The notes beneath the pieces were generated by a model, which was not told the origin of the DNA, did not search any database, and saw only the letters and a program-made list of their open reading frames with translations. Shown piece after piece: positions 43,337-53,108 of a DNA stretch of 64,000 bases. Each line of letters starts with the position of its first letter. Positions within the stretch are counted from its first letter, which is position 1. The stretch is from Candidatus Paraluminiphilus aquimaris (lineage in GTDB: Bacteria; Pseudomonadota; Gammaproteobacteria; Pseudomonadales; Halieaceae). The stretch spans positions 434,001 through 498,000 of the forward strand of contig NZ_CP036501.1 of NCBI RefSeq assembly GCF_026230195.1, read 5' to 3'. The translations under genes were made by a program, and so were the position numbers.

Positions 43337-45730
43337 ATGTCAAAGGTCTTTGGCACAAAACCCAACACCAAACTCCTGTTACCCTTGGCGGTATCAGCAG
43401 CGCTTATTAGTACAGGCCCAGCGGTCGCACAAACACTCGAAGAAGTTATCGTTGTGGCCACCAAGCGAGAGCAAGGCGTCATGGACGTTCCCCTTGCGAT
43501 TACAGCGCTGTCTGGCAACTTCATTGAAGAGACGAATCTTAACGATGTAAAAGACCTTATTGCTTACACCCCCGGTGTCAGCGGTAACTCACAAGACTCT
43601 TACATCGACGCGGTCAGTATCCGTGGCGTACGAACACAGGACTTCGGTGTCGGGGGCGATCCCTCATCAGCCTTTTTTAAGAATGACCTCTACGAAGGCA
43701 GAAACGGCTCAGCTGTAACAAGCTTGTTTGACGTCGAGCGAGCGGAGATTCTTCGAGGGCCCCAGGGCTTCTTGTTCGGACGCAACTCCATCGGTGGCGC
43801 ATTCAGTGTGCACACGCGCAAAGCGGAAATAGGCTCAAATGACGCGTTCATCGACTTTGATTTCGGACAGCGCGAGCACGCCGTATTTGAGGGCGCCGTT
43901 AACATCCCGGTGAGCGATAACTTTGCCATGCGTTTAGCCGGTTACAGTTCTCACGAAGAAGGCTTCGCCAAGAACGTATTCTCCGGTAATGACGAAATCG
44001 ATCACAGTAAGAAGGCCATTCGCTGGTCGACGCGCTACGAGTCGGACGCGCTCTCTATCGACACAGTTGTTGACTGGGAAGACAGAAAGCAGTCAGGTTC
44101 GATGTATCGCGCAATCGATAGTGGCGATATCTGGGACGCACTCGACGGCTACATCGTTGACGACACAACGGTGAATGGAAACAACCAGCAAATTGACTCG
44201 GATCTTGAAGGTGGCGATGCCGATATCGGCGACCTTCTTACCATCGGAGTATTTGTCGAATACGACCTGGGTTTTGCAACGCTTAACTCGAACACAGGCT
44301 ACAAGGACCACGACTACTACTACTCCGAGGATTACGACGGCACGTCGCTCAATATAAACAACTTCCAGTTCGAGCAGTCAGGGCAATACTTTCAGCAAGA
44401 ACTGAGACTCACAAGCACCGGTGATGGTCCTCTCAACTGGTACACCGGTGTCTCGTATTACGACGAAGACCTCGATGCCGAGTTCAACGCAATAGGCTCC
44501 GAGGACCTGATGTGCCAGTACTACCTCAACTATTACGCCGAAACTTACGGCTATGAGTTCTACAGTGGGTGCTCTGATTACTACACCGATTTCTATCCCA
44601 GCTCTGATGGCAATCTTGTCGAAACCGGTATGCTCAAAGGCAAGTACACCGGTTGGGCGGCGTACGTAAACCTCGACTACCAAGTCACCGATGAGCTCAT
44701 GGCTTCCGTTGGCGTGCGCTACACCAAGGATGACAAAGACTTTGGCATCTTAGTGCCAGAGCCCGATAGCTACCTCGGTCCTTATTTCACCTATGGCTTT
44801 GCCACAGATGAGTACATCGAAGACTCGAAGTCCTGGAGCGACACCACTACACGGTTTGCTCTCACCTGGACGCCTAATGACGACGCAATGTTTTTTGCAA
44901 ACTACACCCAAGGGTTCAAATCCGGAGGCTTTGGTAGTTTCTGGATTGAAGACGCCCAAGGTGTACCACCTGAAGTCGCTCAAACAGGTATTACCCAAGC
45001 AGACGGCTTCCGTCCGGGAACGTTCAAGCCTGAACAAATGGACTCTTACGAGATTGGCTTTAAAACAAGCTATCTCGACGGTGCGGGTAACTTCGACCTA
45101 ACGGCATTCATGTACGACTACACCGATGCCCAAGTTATCCAATATGTGGATGTTGGCGACACCTTCTCTGCCAGGGTTTTAAACGCCGGTAAGACCGACG
45201 GAATGGGCGTTGAGGCATCGACTACCGTAGCGATTAGCGAGTACACGACCCTCTACCTATCAATGGGTTATCTCAATACCGACGTAACAGGTCTTGGAGA
45301 TCCTGACCTCGACGATGGTGTAAATGAATCGCTGTGCAGCATCGACGTCGATCAAGAAGGCGATGGACGAGGCTGCGAGGGAAGTCGAATCTTTTGGGCT
45401 CCCAAATTAACGGGTGCGGCCAAACTCGACATAGACGTGCCGGTTGACCATGGAACAATTGCAACCAGCTTCGAGGTTTCGTACGAAGGCGAGCGCGGCG
45501 GTGCATGGGAAGGCAATCGCGAGGGAATCATAGGATCCTACGCGGTAGCCAACCTCCGCGTGGGTTACGAGTCCGACAACAATTGGTACGTTCAGGCCTA
45601 CGCTGAAAACTTGTTTAACGAGTTTACCTGGGACGGCTACAACGCCAATGGAGGCATCATACCCTCTCACTTCTTCGGTCCAATGCGTCCAAGAACGATC
45701 GGCATCCGCACAGGTATTAGCTGGGACTAA
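43337..45730 (+). CDS. TonB-dependent receptor (locus 2)
   Basis: 797 residues from the ATG at 43337, 5 bases after GAGGAAA; the frame is open further upstream without a better start. Signal peptide ends near AVAQ, TonB box EEVIVVATKRE follows, plug motifs DVPLAITAL and GPQGFLFGRNS, and a beta-barrel ends in GIRTGISWD. The C-terminal residue is Asp rather than the usual Phe, with W at the second-last position. Extracellular loops contain Tyr-rich segments (YYLNYYAETYGYEFY). Substrate unknown. Downstream of the LuxR and TPR-sulfotransferase pair after 107 bases. Confidence 0.92.
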   Translation: MSKVFGTKPNTKLLLPLAVSAALISTGPAVAQTLEEVIVVATKREQGVMDVPLAITALSGNFIEETNLNDVKDLIAYTPGVSGNSQDSYIDAVSIRGVRTQDFGVGGDPSSAFFKNDLYEGRNGSAVTSLFDVERAEILRGPQGFLFGRNSIGGAFSVHTRKAEIGSNDAFIDFDFGQREHAVFEGAVNIPVSDNFAMRLAGYSSHEEGFAKNVFSGNDEIDHSKKAIRWSTRYESDALSIDTVVDWEDRKQSGSMYRAIDSGDIWDALDGYIVDDTTVNGNNQQIDSDLEGGDADIGDLLTIGVFVEYDLGFATLNSNTGYKDHDYYYSEDYDGTSLNINNFQFEQSGQYFQQELRLTSTGDGPLNWYTGVSYYDEDLDAEFNAIGSEDLMCQYYLNYYAETYGYEFYSGCSDYYTDFYPSSDGNLVETGMLKGKYTGWAAYVNLDYQVTDELMASVGVRYTKDDKDFGILVPEPDSYLGPYFTYGFATDEYIEDSKSWSDTTTRFALTWTPNDDAMFFANYTQGFKSGGFGSFWIEDAQGVPPEVAQTGITQADGFRPGTFKPEQMDSYEIGFKTSYLDGAGNFDLTAFMYDYTDAQVIQYVDVGDTFSARVLNAGKTDGMGVEASTTVAISEYTTLYLSMGYLNTDVTGLGDPDLDDGVNESLCSIDVDQEGDGRGCEGSRIFWAPKLTGAAKLDIDVPVDHGTIATSFEVSYEGERGGAWEGNREGIIGSYAVANLRVGYESDNNWYVQAYAENLFNEFTWDGYNANGGIIPSHFFGPMRPRTIGIRTGISWD

Positions 45731-45746
45731 AACCCCGCTATCATTC

Positions 45747-46331
45747 CTATGAATCGGCCAGCAAACCGTCTCGGTGCGCTGGCCGAGACGTATCTGGAGA
45801 CAGCCATATCGCAATAAATGATGGTGCGAAATCAGGATCGTTTATCGTACCTACCCACGCGCCATTAAAGTAAAAGCGACTGACGCCCTCTGCATCAACA
45901 TCAAACGCGATGGTGTCCCCTTTGTTCACGTCGGGCCATATTGCTTTGAGAGCTTCGACCCATCTCGACCGGCGATTGTCCTGAAAGCCCAGGTGGTCCC
46001 ACTCTTTAGTCGTCTGACTGACCAGAAAATTTCCTGAAATGCTGCGGGCGTACGTGAGTTCGAACCTGAACGACGTTCTAGGATCCCGCCAGTCGCCTGA
46101 CTCCGTGAATAGCGCCGAATCAAAAACCTTGAAAAACGCCACTCTGAGTGTCGATGTCCCCACCTGCTTTAGGGCGGGAAGCGCTTCGTAAGCAACGGCT
46201 AACTCTGTGGTTAGCGCTTGTTCACCGACTACATTGTCGGTGGCGAGATCACGAGTCTGTGCAGAAACCACTAAGGTGCCAGCCAACGTGACAAGAAACG
46301 TTAAAAAAACCGTGAGAGAACGTCGCGTCAT
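45747..46331 (-). CDS. Chalcone isomerase-like exported protein
   Basis: 194 residues with a signal peptide ending near VVSA. The body matches the bacterial chalcone-isomerase-like family: VGTSTLRVAFFKVFDSALF, FELTYARSISGN, SRFYFNGAWVG and FIAIWLSPDTS. These proteins are not flavonoid enzymes; they are periplasmic and of unknown role, perhaps lipid or fatty-acid binding. The start overlaps the stop of the DUF2878 gene (ATGA). The pair also occurs together in related bacteria, from memory. Confidence 0.87.
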   Translation of the reverse strand: MTRRSLTVFLTFLVTLAGTLVVSAQTRDLATDNVVGEQALTTELAVAYEALPALKQVGTSTLRVAFFKVFDSALFTESGDWRDPRTSFRFELTYARSISGNFLVSQTTKEWDHLGFQDNRRSRWVEALKAIWPDVNKGDTIAFDVDAEGVSRFYFNGAWVGTINDPDFAPSFIAIWLSPDTSRPAHRDGLLADS

Positions 46332-46822
46332 TGCGGCTGAGATTGATACTGACTAAAGCGCACCATCACAGGCAGCATGATCATCCACAATGGCACCAGG
46401 AGGATCATAGTATTCACTTCACCCAGTGGCAGTGTAACCGCACCAAACTTTTGCCCGGCGAGGTAATTCAAAGGGGCTATTGCTCCCAGTACGACAGGGC
46501 GCCAGCCACTCTTGGCGAGAAATGCCATAGCGCGAGGGAGCGCGGTGGGAAAAACACACCACAAACAGACCATCCACAGTGGGAAGAGTTGATCTCCAAA
46601 ATTGAAGACACCCAGTAACGTCAGCAGGAAATCGACACCTAAGCCCAACACCAAGCAGGGAAGCACTCGACGCAATTCCAACCGAAGGTCGGAGACGGCC
46701 CAGTAATGGAATGCCATCAGGGCCAAGGTCAGTAACAGCCAGTCATCGCGGCCAAGCACGCAACTAAACCACGTTATTTGGAACCAAATAGCGTTAAACC
46801 AGGATTTCTCTACAATCGTCAT
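46328..46822 (-). CDS. DUF2878 family inner-membrane protein
   Basis: 164 residues, four to five membrane segments. The N-terminal WFNAIWFQITWFSCVLG and the later PLWMVCLWCVFPTALP are DUF2878 features. Function unknown. Translationally coupled to the chalcone-isomerase-like gene by ATGA, which suggests a joint envelope role. Confidence 0.85.
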   Translation of the reverse strand: MTIVEKSWFNAIWFQITWFSCVLGRDDWLLLTLALMAFHYWAVSDLRLELRRVLPCLVLGLGVDFLLTLLGVFNFGDQLFPLWMVCLWCVFPTALPRAMAFLAKSGWRPVVLGAIAPLNYLAGQKFGAVTLPLGEVNTMILLVPLWMIMLPVMVRFSQYQSQPQ

Positions 46823-46862
46823 GCTGCTGATACGGCAAAGCCAGCACTTAAGATCTCGTTCG

Positions 46863-48230
46863 CTAGCTTAGACCGTAAAATTTTGCGGTTTGATCAAGTG
46901 CCGTCTCTAACTTAGACACTAACGTGTCCGCCTCTTGGGTCGTTGTGACGAACGGCGGCGACATAATCATAGCGTCGCCGGTTTGGCGCACCATCAAGCC
47001 GTGCTCAATCGCACGATCACGACAGTACACGGCAGCAGCAGAATCCGGTGCTAGCCGCTCCCGAGACCCTTTGTCACGCACTAATTCTACGGCAGCAACC
47101 AGCCCTTTTGCTCGCACTTGGCCAACAATCGGATGATCCATTAAATTTTGAAGTGCATTGGCAAAGTGTGGCGCGAGTACAGACTGGGACTGCGCGAGAA
47201 TCTCGGTGTTTTCCAAAACATCCATCGTGGCCAAACCGGCGGCACACGAAGCTGGATGACCTGAATAGGTCAATCCGTGGGCAAATTCACCCCCGTGCCC
47301 GAGTAGCACATCTGCCACTTTATCGCTGACCAAGCAGCCGCCGAGCGGCATGTAGCCATTGGTCACGGCTTTCGCAAACGTAATAAGGTCGGGCTTGGTC
47401 CCATAGGTCTCGAATCCAAATAACTGCCCTGTGCGGCCAAAACCGCAAATCACCTCGTCAGAGATAAAAAGAATATCGCGCTCATCGAGAATTTTCTGGA
47501 CCGCGGGCCAATAGGTATCTGGCGGAATAATCACGCCCCCGGCGCCCTGAATCGGCTCGGCGATAAAGGCGGCCACTTTGTCTTCCCCGAGTTCATCGAT
47601 CTTCTTTGCTAACTCATTGGCCGCCCATAGACCGAATTCGTCAGAACTCATATCACCACCCAACTCAAACCAATGTGGCTGCTCGATATGATGGATGTAA
47701 TTCAAGCCCTGGGTCTGCTCGTGCATAGCGCTCATGCCACCGAGCGAACCCGCCGCGATTGTGCTGCCGTGATACGCATTTTTGCGACTAATGATTAAGC
47801 GCTTCTCAGGCTTTCCCAGCAACTGGAAATAACGATGCACAAACTTAATTTGTGTGTCATTCGCCTCAGAGCCTGAATTGGTAAAGAAGACCTTATTAAA
47901 ATGTGCTGGCGCCATGCTTGTAAGCCGCGAAGCTAACTCCACCGCAGGCTGATTCGAACACTTAAAGAAATTGTTATAAAAGGGGAGCTCCATCAACTGA
48001 TCAGCAACCGCCTGTTTGATGCCATCCTGGCTATACCCCAGGCTGCAGCACCACAGGCCGGACATTGCGTCTTGGATTTTATTTCCGTCGGAATCAAAGA
48101 TGTAAATGTGTTCAGCGCGACTGACAATCCGCCCCCCGTTTTGAGCGTAATCACGGAAGTCTGTAAAAGGATGCAGGTGATGCTGCTGATCGAGTTGTCG
48201 TAACTGATTCGTTTCTAAGGTGGCATTCAC
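46863..48230 (-). CDS. Class III PLP aminotransferase (omega-transaminase type)
   Basis: 455 residues from a GTG at 48230, preferred over the longer frame because GGAG lies about 9 bases upstream. Family marks: TNSGSEAND near the N-terminal third, [15 protein letters not shown]258 in [14 protein letters not shown] contacting the PLP nitrogen, and K287 in [10 protein letters not shown] binding PLP. Such enzymes move amino groups from beta-alanine, GABA, taurine or other omega-amines to pyruvate. Adjacent catabolic genes do not identify the amine. Divergent from a metallo-beta-lactamase gene. Confidence 0.9.
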   Translation of the reverse strand: MNATLETNQLRQLDQQHHLHPFTDFRDYAQNGGRIVSRAEHIYIFDSDGNKIQDAMSGLWCCSLGYSQDGIKQAVADQLMELPFYNNFFKCSNQPAVELASRLTSMAPAHFNKVFFTNSGSEANDTQIKFVHRYFQLLGKPEKRLIISRKNAYHGSTIAAGSLGGMSAMHEQTQGLNYIHHIEQPHWFELGGDMSSDEFGLWAANELAKKIDELGEDKVAAFIAEPIQGAGGVIIPPDTYWPAVQKILDERDILFISDEVICGFGRTGQLFGFETYGTKPDLITFAKAVTNGYMPLGGCLVSDKVADVLLGHGGEFAHGLTYSGHPASCAAGLATMDVLENTEILAQSQSVLAPHFANALQNLMDHPIVGQVRAKGLVAAVELVRDKGSRERLAPDSAAAVYCRDRAIEHGLMVRQTGDAMIMSPPFVTTTQEADTLVSKLETALDQTAKFYGLS

Positions 48231-48330
48231 GGTATCATCTCCAGCTAATGCTTGTATTCTCCACAAGCTTTAACAACGGCGCCGTACCCCGATCGGGTAA
48301 GAGCGCCCTTAATTGTAGGAACACCGATTG

Positions 48331-49419
48331 ATGATGGTGAATGAAGAGTACCGAGGCCTTGTCTATCCCTGGGGTCGAAAGAGTCCAGTGAACTTTGGTG
48401 AGCCAATGGAAGTAGCGCCAGGGGTGTGGTGGGTTCGGTTCAAGATGCCCGGAGGCCTCGATCACATCAATATCTGGCTACTTGAAGAAGAAGGTGGCTG
48501 GACGGTCGTCGACACCTGCATGAAGCTCGATAGCGCCAAAGCGCAGTGGGAACAATTATTTACTGGCTTTATGCAAGGCAAGCCTGTCCTGCGCGTCATT
48601 TGCACCCACTTACATCCCGACCACATTGGTCTTGCAGGATGGCTCTGTGAGCGTTTCGACTGCGAGGTATGGATGACCCGCAGTGAATACTTAAATGGCA
48701 GCTTGCTTCTGAGCTACACCTCAGACGAGATCCCAAAGACAGCACTGACGTTCTACAAACGGGCTGGTTTCACCGAAGAACTCATGTCGAGCTATCAGGA
48801 GCGGTTTGGTACGTTTGGCAAAATGTCCGAGCCATTACCGCACAGCTATCGCCGCATTGTTGATCTGGAAACCATTAACATCGGCGATCACTACTGGCAG
48901 GTGGTTATCGGTCAGGGGCATTCCCCTGAACATGCGTGTTTATATTGTCCCGGCCTCAAGCTCATTATCGCAGGTGATCAAATCCTTCCAAGAATAACGC
49001 CCAATGTCTCGGTTTTCCCGACCGAACCCGAGGGTAACCCTCTAGAATATTGGCTCTCATCGAACACACGATTACTCGACATCCTGCCCGAGGACTTGCT
49101 GGTTCTCCCCGCTCATCAGTCGCCCTTCAAAGGTGCCAGAACACGACTCAACCAGATTATAGACGGGCACCGGCAGTCACTTGCGCAGCTTTACAATCAT
49201 TTAAGTGAGCCCAAGACAGTCCCCGAATGCTTCACACCGTTATTTAATCGGGTGTTAAAGGAACACGAGGTGCATCTCGCCACCGGGGAGACGGTGGCTC
49301 ACCTCAATTATCTCGTCCAGCGCGGTAACGTTAATCGCAAGATCAATGCAGAGGGGCTGTACACTTACCACGCTAACCCGAACTCGCAATTTATCCACGC
49401 AGATGACGTCGCTGCTTAA
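48331..49419 (+). CDS. Metallo-beta-lactamase-fold hydrolase
   Basis: 362 residues from the ATG at 48331 with GTAGGA about 9 bases before it. Zinc motif H93-L-H95-P-D97-H98; GQGHSPEHACLYCP and AGDQILPRITPN supply the other ligands. It lacks a signal peptide, so it is cytoplasmic. The C-terminal helical extension with HLNYLVQRG resembles glyoxalase II-like or thioesterase-type members. Its end overlaps the esterase gene by 17 bases, so the two are co-translated. Substrate unknown, perhaps a thioester or lactone. Confidence 0.87.
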   Translation: MMVNEEYRGLVYPWGRKSPVNFGEPMEVAPGVWWVRFKMPGGLDHINIWLLEEEGGWTVVDTCMKLDSAKAQWEQLFTGFMQGKPVLRVICTHLHPDHIGLAGWLCERFDCEVWMTRSEYLNGSLLLSYTSDEIPKTALTFYKRAGFTEELMSSYQERFGTFGKMSEPLPHSYRRIVDLETINIGDHYWQVVIGQGHSPEHACLYCPGLKLIIAGDQILPRITPNVSVFPTEPEGNPLEYWLSSNTRLLDILPEDLLVLPAHQSPFKGARTRLNQIIDGHRQSLAQLYNHLSEPKTVPECFTPLFNRVLKEHEVHLATGETVAHLNYLVQRGNVNRKINAEGLYTYHANPNSQFIHADDVAA

Positions 49420-50305
49420 TCGATTAATCGCAAAATTTGCACGCTCGCTCTACCTTCGGCGCCACAATAAGGCCTGGGAGGGGATCCCGCGTGCAAAGGT
49501 CCCCGTCAGTAATCTCTGCGTCGAATTAGACGGCCGGCAGGTCAGTTTACGCATGTATCACGGTAATGCCGACAAACCCATGGTGATCTACACACACGGT
49601 GGTGGATGGGTCGTCGGAAGCTTGGACACGCACGATAGATTCTGCAGAGCACTTAGCCAGCAAAGCGGTTGTAGTCTCATCTCGATCGATTACCGTCTAG
49701 CGCCGGAATATCAATTCCCCGCAGCACATGATGACAGCTTGGAGGCAAGCCGCTGGGTTATCGATAACCTCACTAACTTGGCCCCGAATAACGGGATGTT
49801 TATCCTTGCCGGCGACAGCGCTGGCGGCAACATCGCCATCGCAACAACGCTCGCGTTGACGCATCAATATGGGATGGCCGGTTGTCTCGCAATATACCCC
49901 GCGACACAGCACTACATCACTGACCTGCCCTCTTATACAGAGCACGCTAAATCAGGGCTCGTCCCTGCTCGAAATATGCGCTGGTGCTGTGATGCTTATC
50001 TTGGAAATATCGCGCCTGCTGACCCTTCATTGGAGCGCATCTTCCCGGGACGCAGGACGTCTTTAAACAACTTCCCCCGGACTTTGATTATCACAGCCGA
50101 AAAAGACCCTATCCGTGACGATGGGGCGCGTTTTGCCGTAAGACTCCATCGCGCCGGCTGCAAGGTTATGTACAAACACCTCGAAACCGCCAGCCACGGG
50201 TTAGTCTGCTCAGAGGGCGATTCAGGCGATTTTCAACGCGCAGTAAGCCTTGCCAGCCAATGGCTGGCAACACCGCTTATCCTGAAATCGCCTCAAGAAG
50301 ATTGA
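49403..50305 (+). CDS. Alpha/beta hydrolase, hormone-sensitive lipase (HSL/GDSAG) family esterase
   Basis: 300 residues from the ATG at 49403, which lies inside the end of the preceding gene. Oxyanion motif HGGGW at 65-69, nucleophile S139 in GDSAGG, acid in EKDPIRDDG and His in ASHGLV. Cytoplasmic esterase for short acyl esters. It is coupled to the metallo-beta-lactamase hydrolase by a 17-base overlap, and its last 29 bases overlap the convergent alcohol dehydrogenase. Confidence 0.9.
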   Translation: MTSLLNRLIAKFARSLYLRRHNKAWEGIPRAKVPVSNLCVELDGRQVSLRMYHGNADKPMVIYTHGGGWVVGSLDTHDRFCRALSQQSGCSLISIDYRLAPEYQFPAAHDDSLEASRWVIDNLTNLAPNNGMFILAGDSAGGNIAIATTLALTHQYGMAGCLAIYPATQHYITDLPSYTEHAKSGLVPARNMRWCCDAYLGNIAPADPSLERIFPGRRTSLNNFPRTLIITAEKDPIRDDGARFAVRLHRAGCKVMYKHLETASHGLVCSEGDSGDFQRAVSLASQWLATPLILKSPQED

Positions 50306-51482
50306 GAATTTCTGACTTCTCAAGCTGTCTCGGGCAGAAATAGCCATCGCCCTCATCCATTGCCGCTTCTGCAATGGCATCAAAGGACTCCCGCTTTATA
50401 CGTGGGTCTGTTGGCGCAATTCCTACATCTGCGATCAACCGCTCTACCTCCGCGATGAAGGCGCGAGCTCGTGTTTCTGGGTGCCCCGAATCTGAAACAC
50501 CGGTAGCTACCGCAAGCTCAGCTAACCTTTCAACCGCCGTCTCTCCGTACAAGGTGAGCACATGTGGCAGCACCAGTGCGTTGGCGTGTCCGTGTGGGAT
50601 ACCAAAGTTGGCACCTAATTGATGCGCGATCGCATGCACGTTACCCACGTTCACCTGATTGATCGCCACACCCGCGTTATACGCGGCAAGCGCCATGCCT
50701 TCTCTTGCGTCCATGTTTCCAGGATCTTCACAGGCCTGCCGGAGCCAACGGAAAACGCCTTGCACAGAAATCCGCCCCATCTCTGTTCGATTTCCCCGCT
50801 CCCAAGTGGAAATATAGGCCTCAACCCCATGGGTCAGCGCATCAATGCCTGTTGCGGCCGTAATGGGCTTTGGCAGCCCCACCATAAGACACGCGTCGAG
50901 GGCAACGGCGGCAGGGTGAATGGCGCCACCTGAAATAATCTCTTTCTTGTGGGTCGATTGATTGGTAATCACGGCACCCATAGTGGCTTCGCTGCCGGTG
51001 CCCGACGTCGTGGGAATGGCAAACAACGGTGCTGCTTCATCGGGTGCCTTTCCAAAGCCCGCCCAAGTCGTCATATCACCGCTGTTGTGCTTGGTAAGTG
51101 CAATGACTTTTGCGCAATCGATGGAAGACCCACCTCCAACAGCAATAATGGCCGTAGCACCTGACTCACGCAAAATGCGGGCACCTGCTTCGACATGCCC
51201 GTATGTGGGGTCGGGGTCCACCTTGTCGTACCAGCTGAGCGTGACACCATCGCGGTTGAGGCCGGCAACCGCCTCATCAGCAAGCCCTAAATCGCGCAAT
51301 GCTTTGTCAGTCACAACCATTACAGAGGTGTGTCCCAGCTCAACAATTCGCTCGCACAAGCGCGCGCAACTCGCCTTACCGACGAAGGCCATGTACTGCC
51401 CTGAGGGCTCACCAGCAACGACTTTCGCCATGGTATAGATCAAGCGATTTTTTATTTTTCTGAGAAACATTGGTTTAGCCAT
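50277..51482 (-). CDS. Iron-containing alcohol dehydrogenase (group III)
   Basis: 401 residues. NAD loop region GGGSSIDCAKV and metal site in DALTHGVEAY plus VHAIAHQLGANFGIPHGHAN, the usual Asp and three His ligands. It interconverts primary alcohols and aldehydes with NAD(H). With an esterase, a hydrolase and a transaminase nearby it may belong to a short catabolic module, but gene strands differ and this is weak. Convergent 29-base overlap with the esterase. GGGGCA lies about 5 bases ahead of the ATG. Confidence 0.92.
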   Translation of the reverse strand: MAKPMFLRKIKNRLIYTMAKVVAGEPSGQYMAFVGKASCARLCERIVELGHTSVMVVTDKALRDLGLADEAVAGLNRDGVTLSWYDKVDPDPTYGHVEAGARILRESGATAIIAVGGGSSIDCAKVIALTKHNSGDMTTWAGFGKAPDEAAPLFAIPTTSGTGSEATMGAVITNQSTHKKEIISGGAIHPAAVALDACLMVGLPKPITAATGIDALTHGVEAYISTWERGNRTEMGRISVQGVFRWLRQACEDPGNMDAREGMALAAYNAGVAINQVNVGNVHAIAHQLGANFGIPHGHANALVLPHVLTLYGETAVERLAELAVATGVSDSGHPETRARAFIAEVERLIADVGIAPTDPRIKRESFDAIAEAAMDEGDGYFCPRQLEKSEILNLLEAISG

Positions 51483-51583
51483 GAGATGCCCCTAATTTTT
51501 GCGGCGAGTGGTCGATTACCGGTATGCTCGCCAGATCTTTTAATTTGTCCCAACAGTAACCCTAGGAATGCATTTGCGCCACT

Positions 51584-52561
51584 ATGTCATATCACTTTAT
51601 CCATATTGAAGACCCCGAAACCCTCAGTATTCAGCAAGGTGACGATCTACAATGCCGTGCGGACGAGGTTGTCATTGATGTCGCTTATGCCGGCCTCAAC
51701 CGAGCCGATGTATTACAGCGTATGGGTTTGTATCCACCACCCCCTGACGCCAGCAAAGTAATGGGGCTAGAGGTGTCTGGTTGCATCAAAGTAGCCGGCG
51801 AAGAAAGCGGATTTTCTGTCGGCGAGCGTGTCTGCGCACTGGTGCATGGCGGTGGCTATGCCACACAAGCAGTTGCGAAAGCTGTGTGCACGATGCGTAC
51901 CCCTGAGGGTGTCGATGACCTAACCGCAGCCTGTTTGCCCGAGGCCTTTCTGACCGTCTGGTACAACGTGATCGTTCGGGCGTCGCTAAAGGCGGGCGAA
52001 ACATTGCTTGTCCACGGCGGTGTGAGTGGTATTGGAAATATTGCTGTGCAACTCGCTAAGTCTATGGGCTGTAAGGTCATTGCCACGGCGGGAACGCCTG
52101 AAAAATGTTCAATTTTGGACCGACTTGGTGCCGACATTAGCCTTAACTACAGCGCGTCATCACTCACACAGCAGTGCCAAGAACACGGTGTTATGGGTGA
52201 GGTAGATGTGGTGTTGGACATGGTCGGAGGTGACTTTGAACAATTCAACCTTGAGTGTCTCGCGGTTGATGGCCGCATTGCATGCATTGGTCTAATGCGC
52301 GGAGGCCAAGCAACAATCGATCTCACGCAGCTGCTCATGAAACGCGCGACCCTCACAGGGAGTACGCTCCGTAGGCTCACGCCATCCGAGAAAGCTCGCT
52401 GTTTCGAAGAAGTTGAGGCGCATATGATGCCCCTCGTCGCCGCAGGCGCTATGACTCCCCTCGTTGACCGCGTTTATGATCTGCCTGACGCCCTAGATGC
52501 CCAGACCTACATGGCCTCGGGCGGTCATGCGGGTAAGCTCCTATTAAAATGCGCTTCATAA
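51584..52561 (+). CDS. NAD(P)H:quinone oxidoreductase, PIG3-like (zinc-less MDR family)
   Basis: 325 residues. MDR-family marks: AGLNRADVLQRMGLYPPPP near residue 40, VHGGVSGIGNIAVQLAKSMG as the NADPH loop, and ATAGTPEKCSILDRLGAD. No structural or catalytic zinc ligands are seen. It reduces quinones or enones by two electrons with NADPH. Single gene, divergent from the alcohol dehydrogenase with 101 bases between. Confidence 0.9.
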   Translation: MSYHFIHIEDPETLSIQQGDDLQCRADEVVIDVAYAGLNRADVLQRMGLYPPPPDASKVMGLEVSGCIKVAGEESGFSVGERVCALVHGGGYATQAVAKAVCTMRTPEGVDDLTAACLPEAFLTVWYNVIVRASLKAGETLLVHGGVSGIGNIAVQLAKSMGCKVIATAGTPEKCSILDRLGADISLNYSASSLTQQCQEHGVMGEVDVVLDMVGGDFEQFNLECLAVDGRIACIGLMRGGQATIDLTQLLMKRATLTGSTLRRLTPSEKARCFEEVEAHMMPLVAAGAMTPLVDRVYDLPDALDAQTYMASGGHAGKLLLKCAS

Positions 52562-52568
52562 AGCGGCG

Positions 52569-53030
52569 CTAGGACGTGCTCGAGCGGTCACTCAATCTGG
52601 AAAAAATTAGCCCCGATGCCGCACCCGTAGCAACATGCGCCATGAGGCCACCTACTGTTCGGCCAGAGGCAACCAGAACACCGCTTAGCCCCATTGCTGT
52701 ATCGAGACCCATGTAAACGAGGAGCAAAGACAGCGCGCCTGCAATGGCAAACAAGGCATGCCCCGTAGCCGGATTACTAACCCTGGGCTCGTCTGCGTTG
52801 TACGCAAAATGATTTATCAGTAAGAAAACGACGGTGTGCAGCAGTACGTAAATGAGGAGGTAGGTACTGGCAAGCCCAAGCCACTCGGTCGCAAACATTT
52901 GAAATCGATCGCCTATCGTGACCTCGATGCCAAAACCCACTAGCGTCGCGGCGCTCACCGATGAATTAATCAATACGCTGAGCGTGTAGCCCACTGTCGC
53001 CGCAAATACAGCGTTGATAAGCAACCGCAT
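52569..53030 (-). CDS. Uncharacterised four-helix inner-membrane protein
   Basis: 153 residues from the ATG at 53030, chosen because GAGGG lies about 11 bases upstream; a GTG at 53045 is possible. Four hydrophobic segments at about 3-23, 45-72, 88-108 and 120-140, with a short loop FAYNADEPRV between the second and third. No family recognised. Its stop is 8 bases from the convergent quinone oxidoreductase stop. Confidence 0.7.
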   Translation of the reverse strand: MRLLINAVFAATVGYTLSVLINSSVSAATLVGFGIEVTIGDRFQMFATEWLGLASTYLLIYVLLHTVVFLLINHFAYNADEPRVSNPATGHALFAIAGALSLLLVYMGLDTAMGLSGVLVASGRTVGGLMAHVATGAASGLIFSRLSDRSSTS

Positions 53031-53108
53031 TATCTTAACCCTCACAACTCCACATGGCTGGCCATGTTGCGCTATAGTCGACGCACAATCCAGTGCAGGT
53101 TAACCGGT

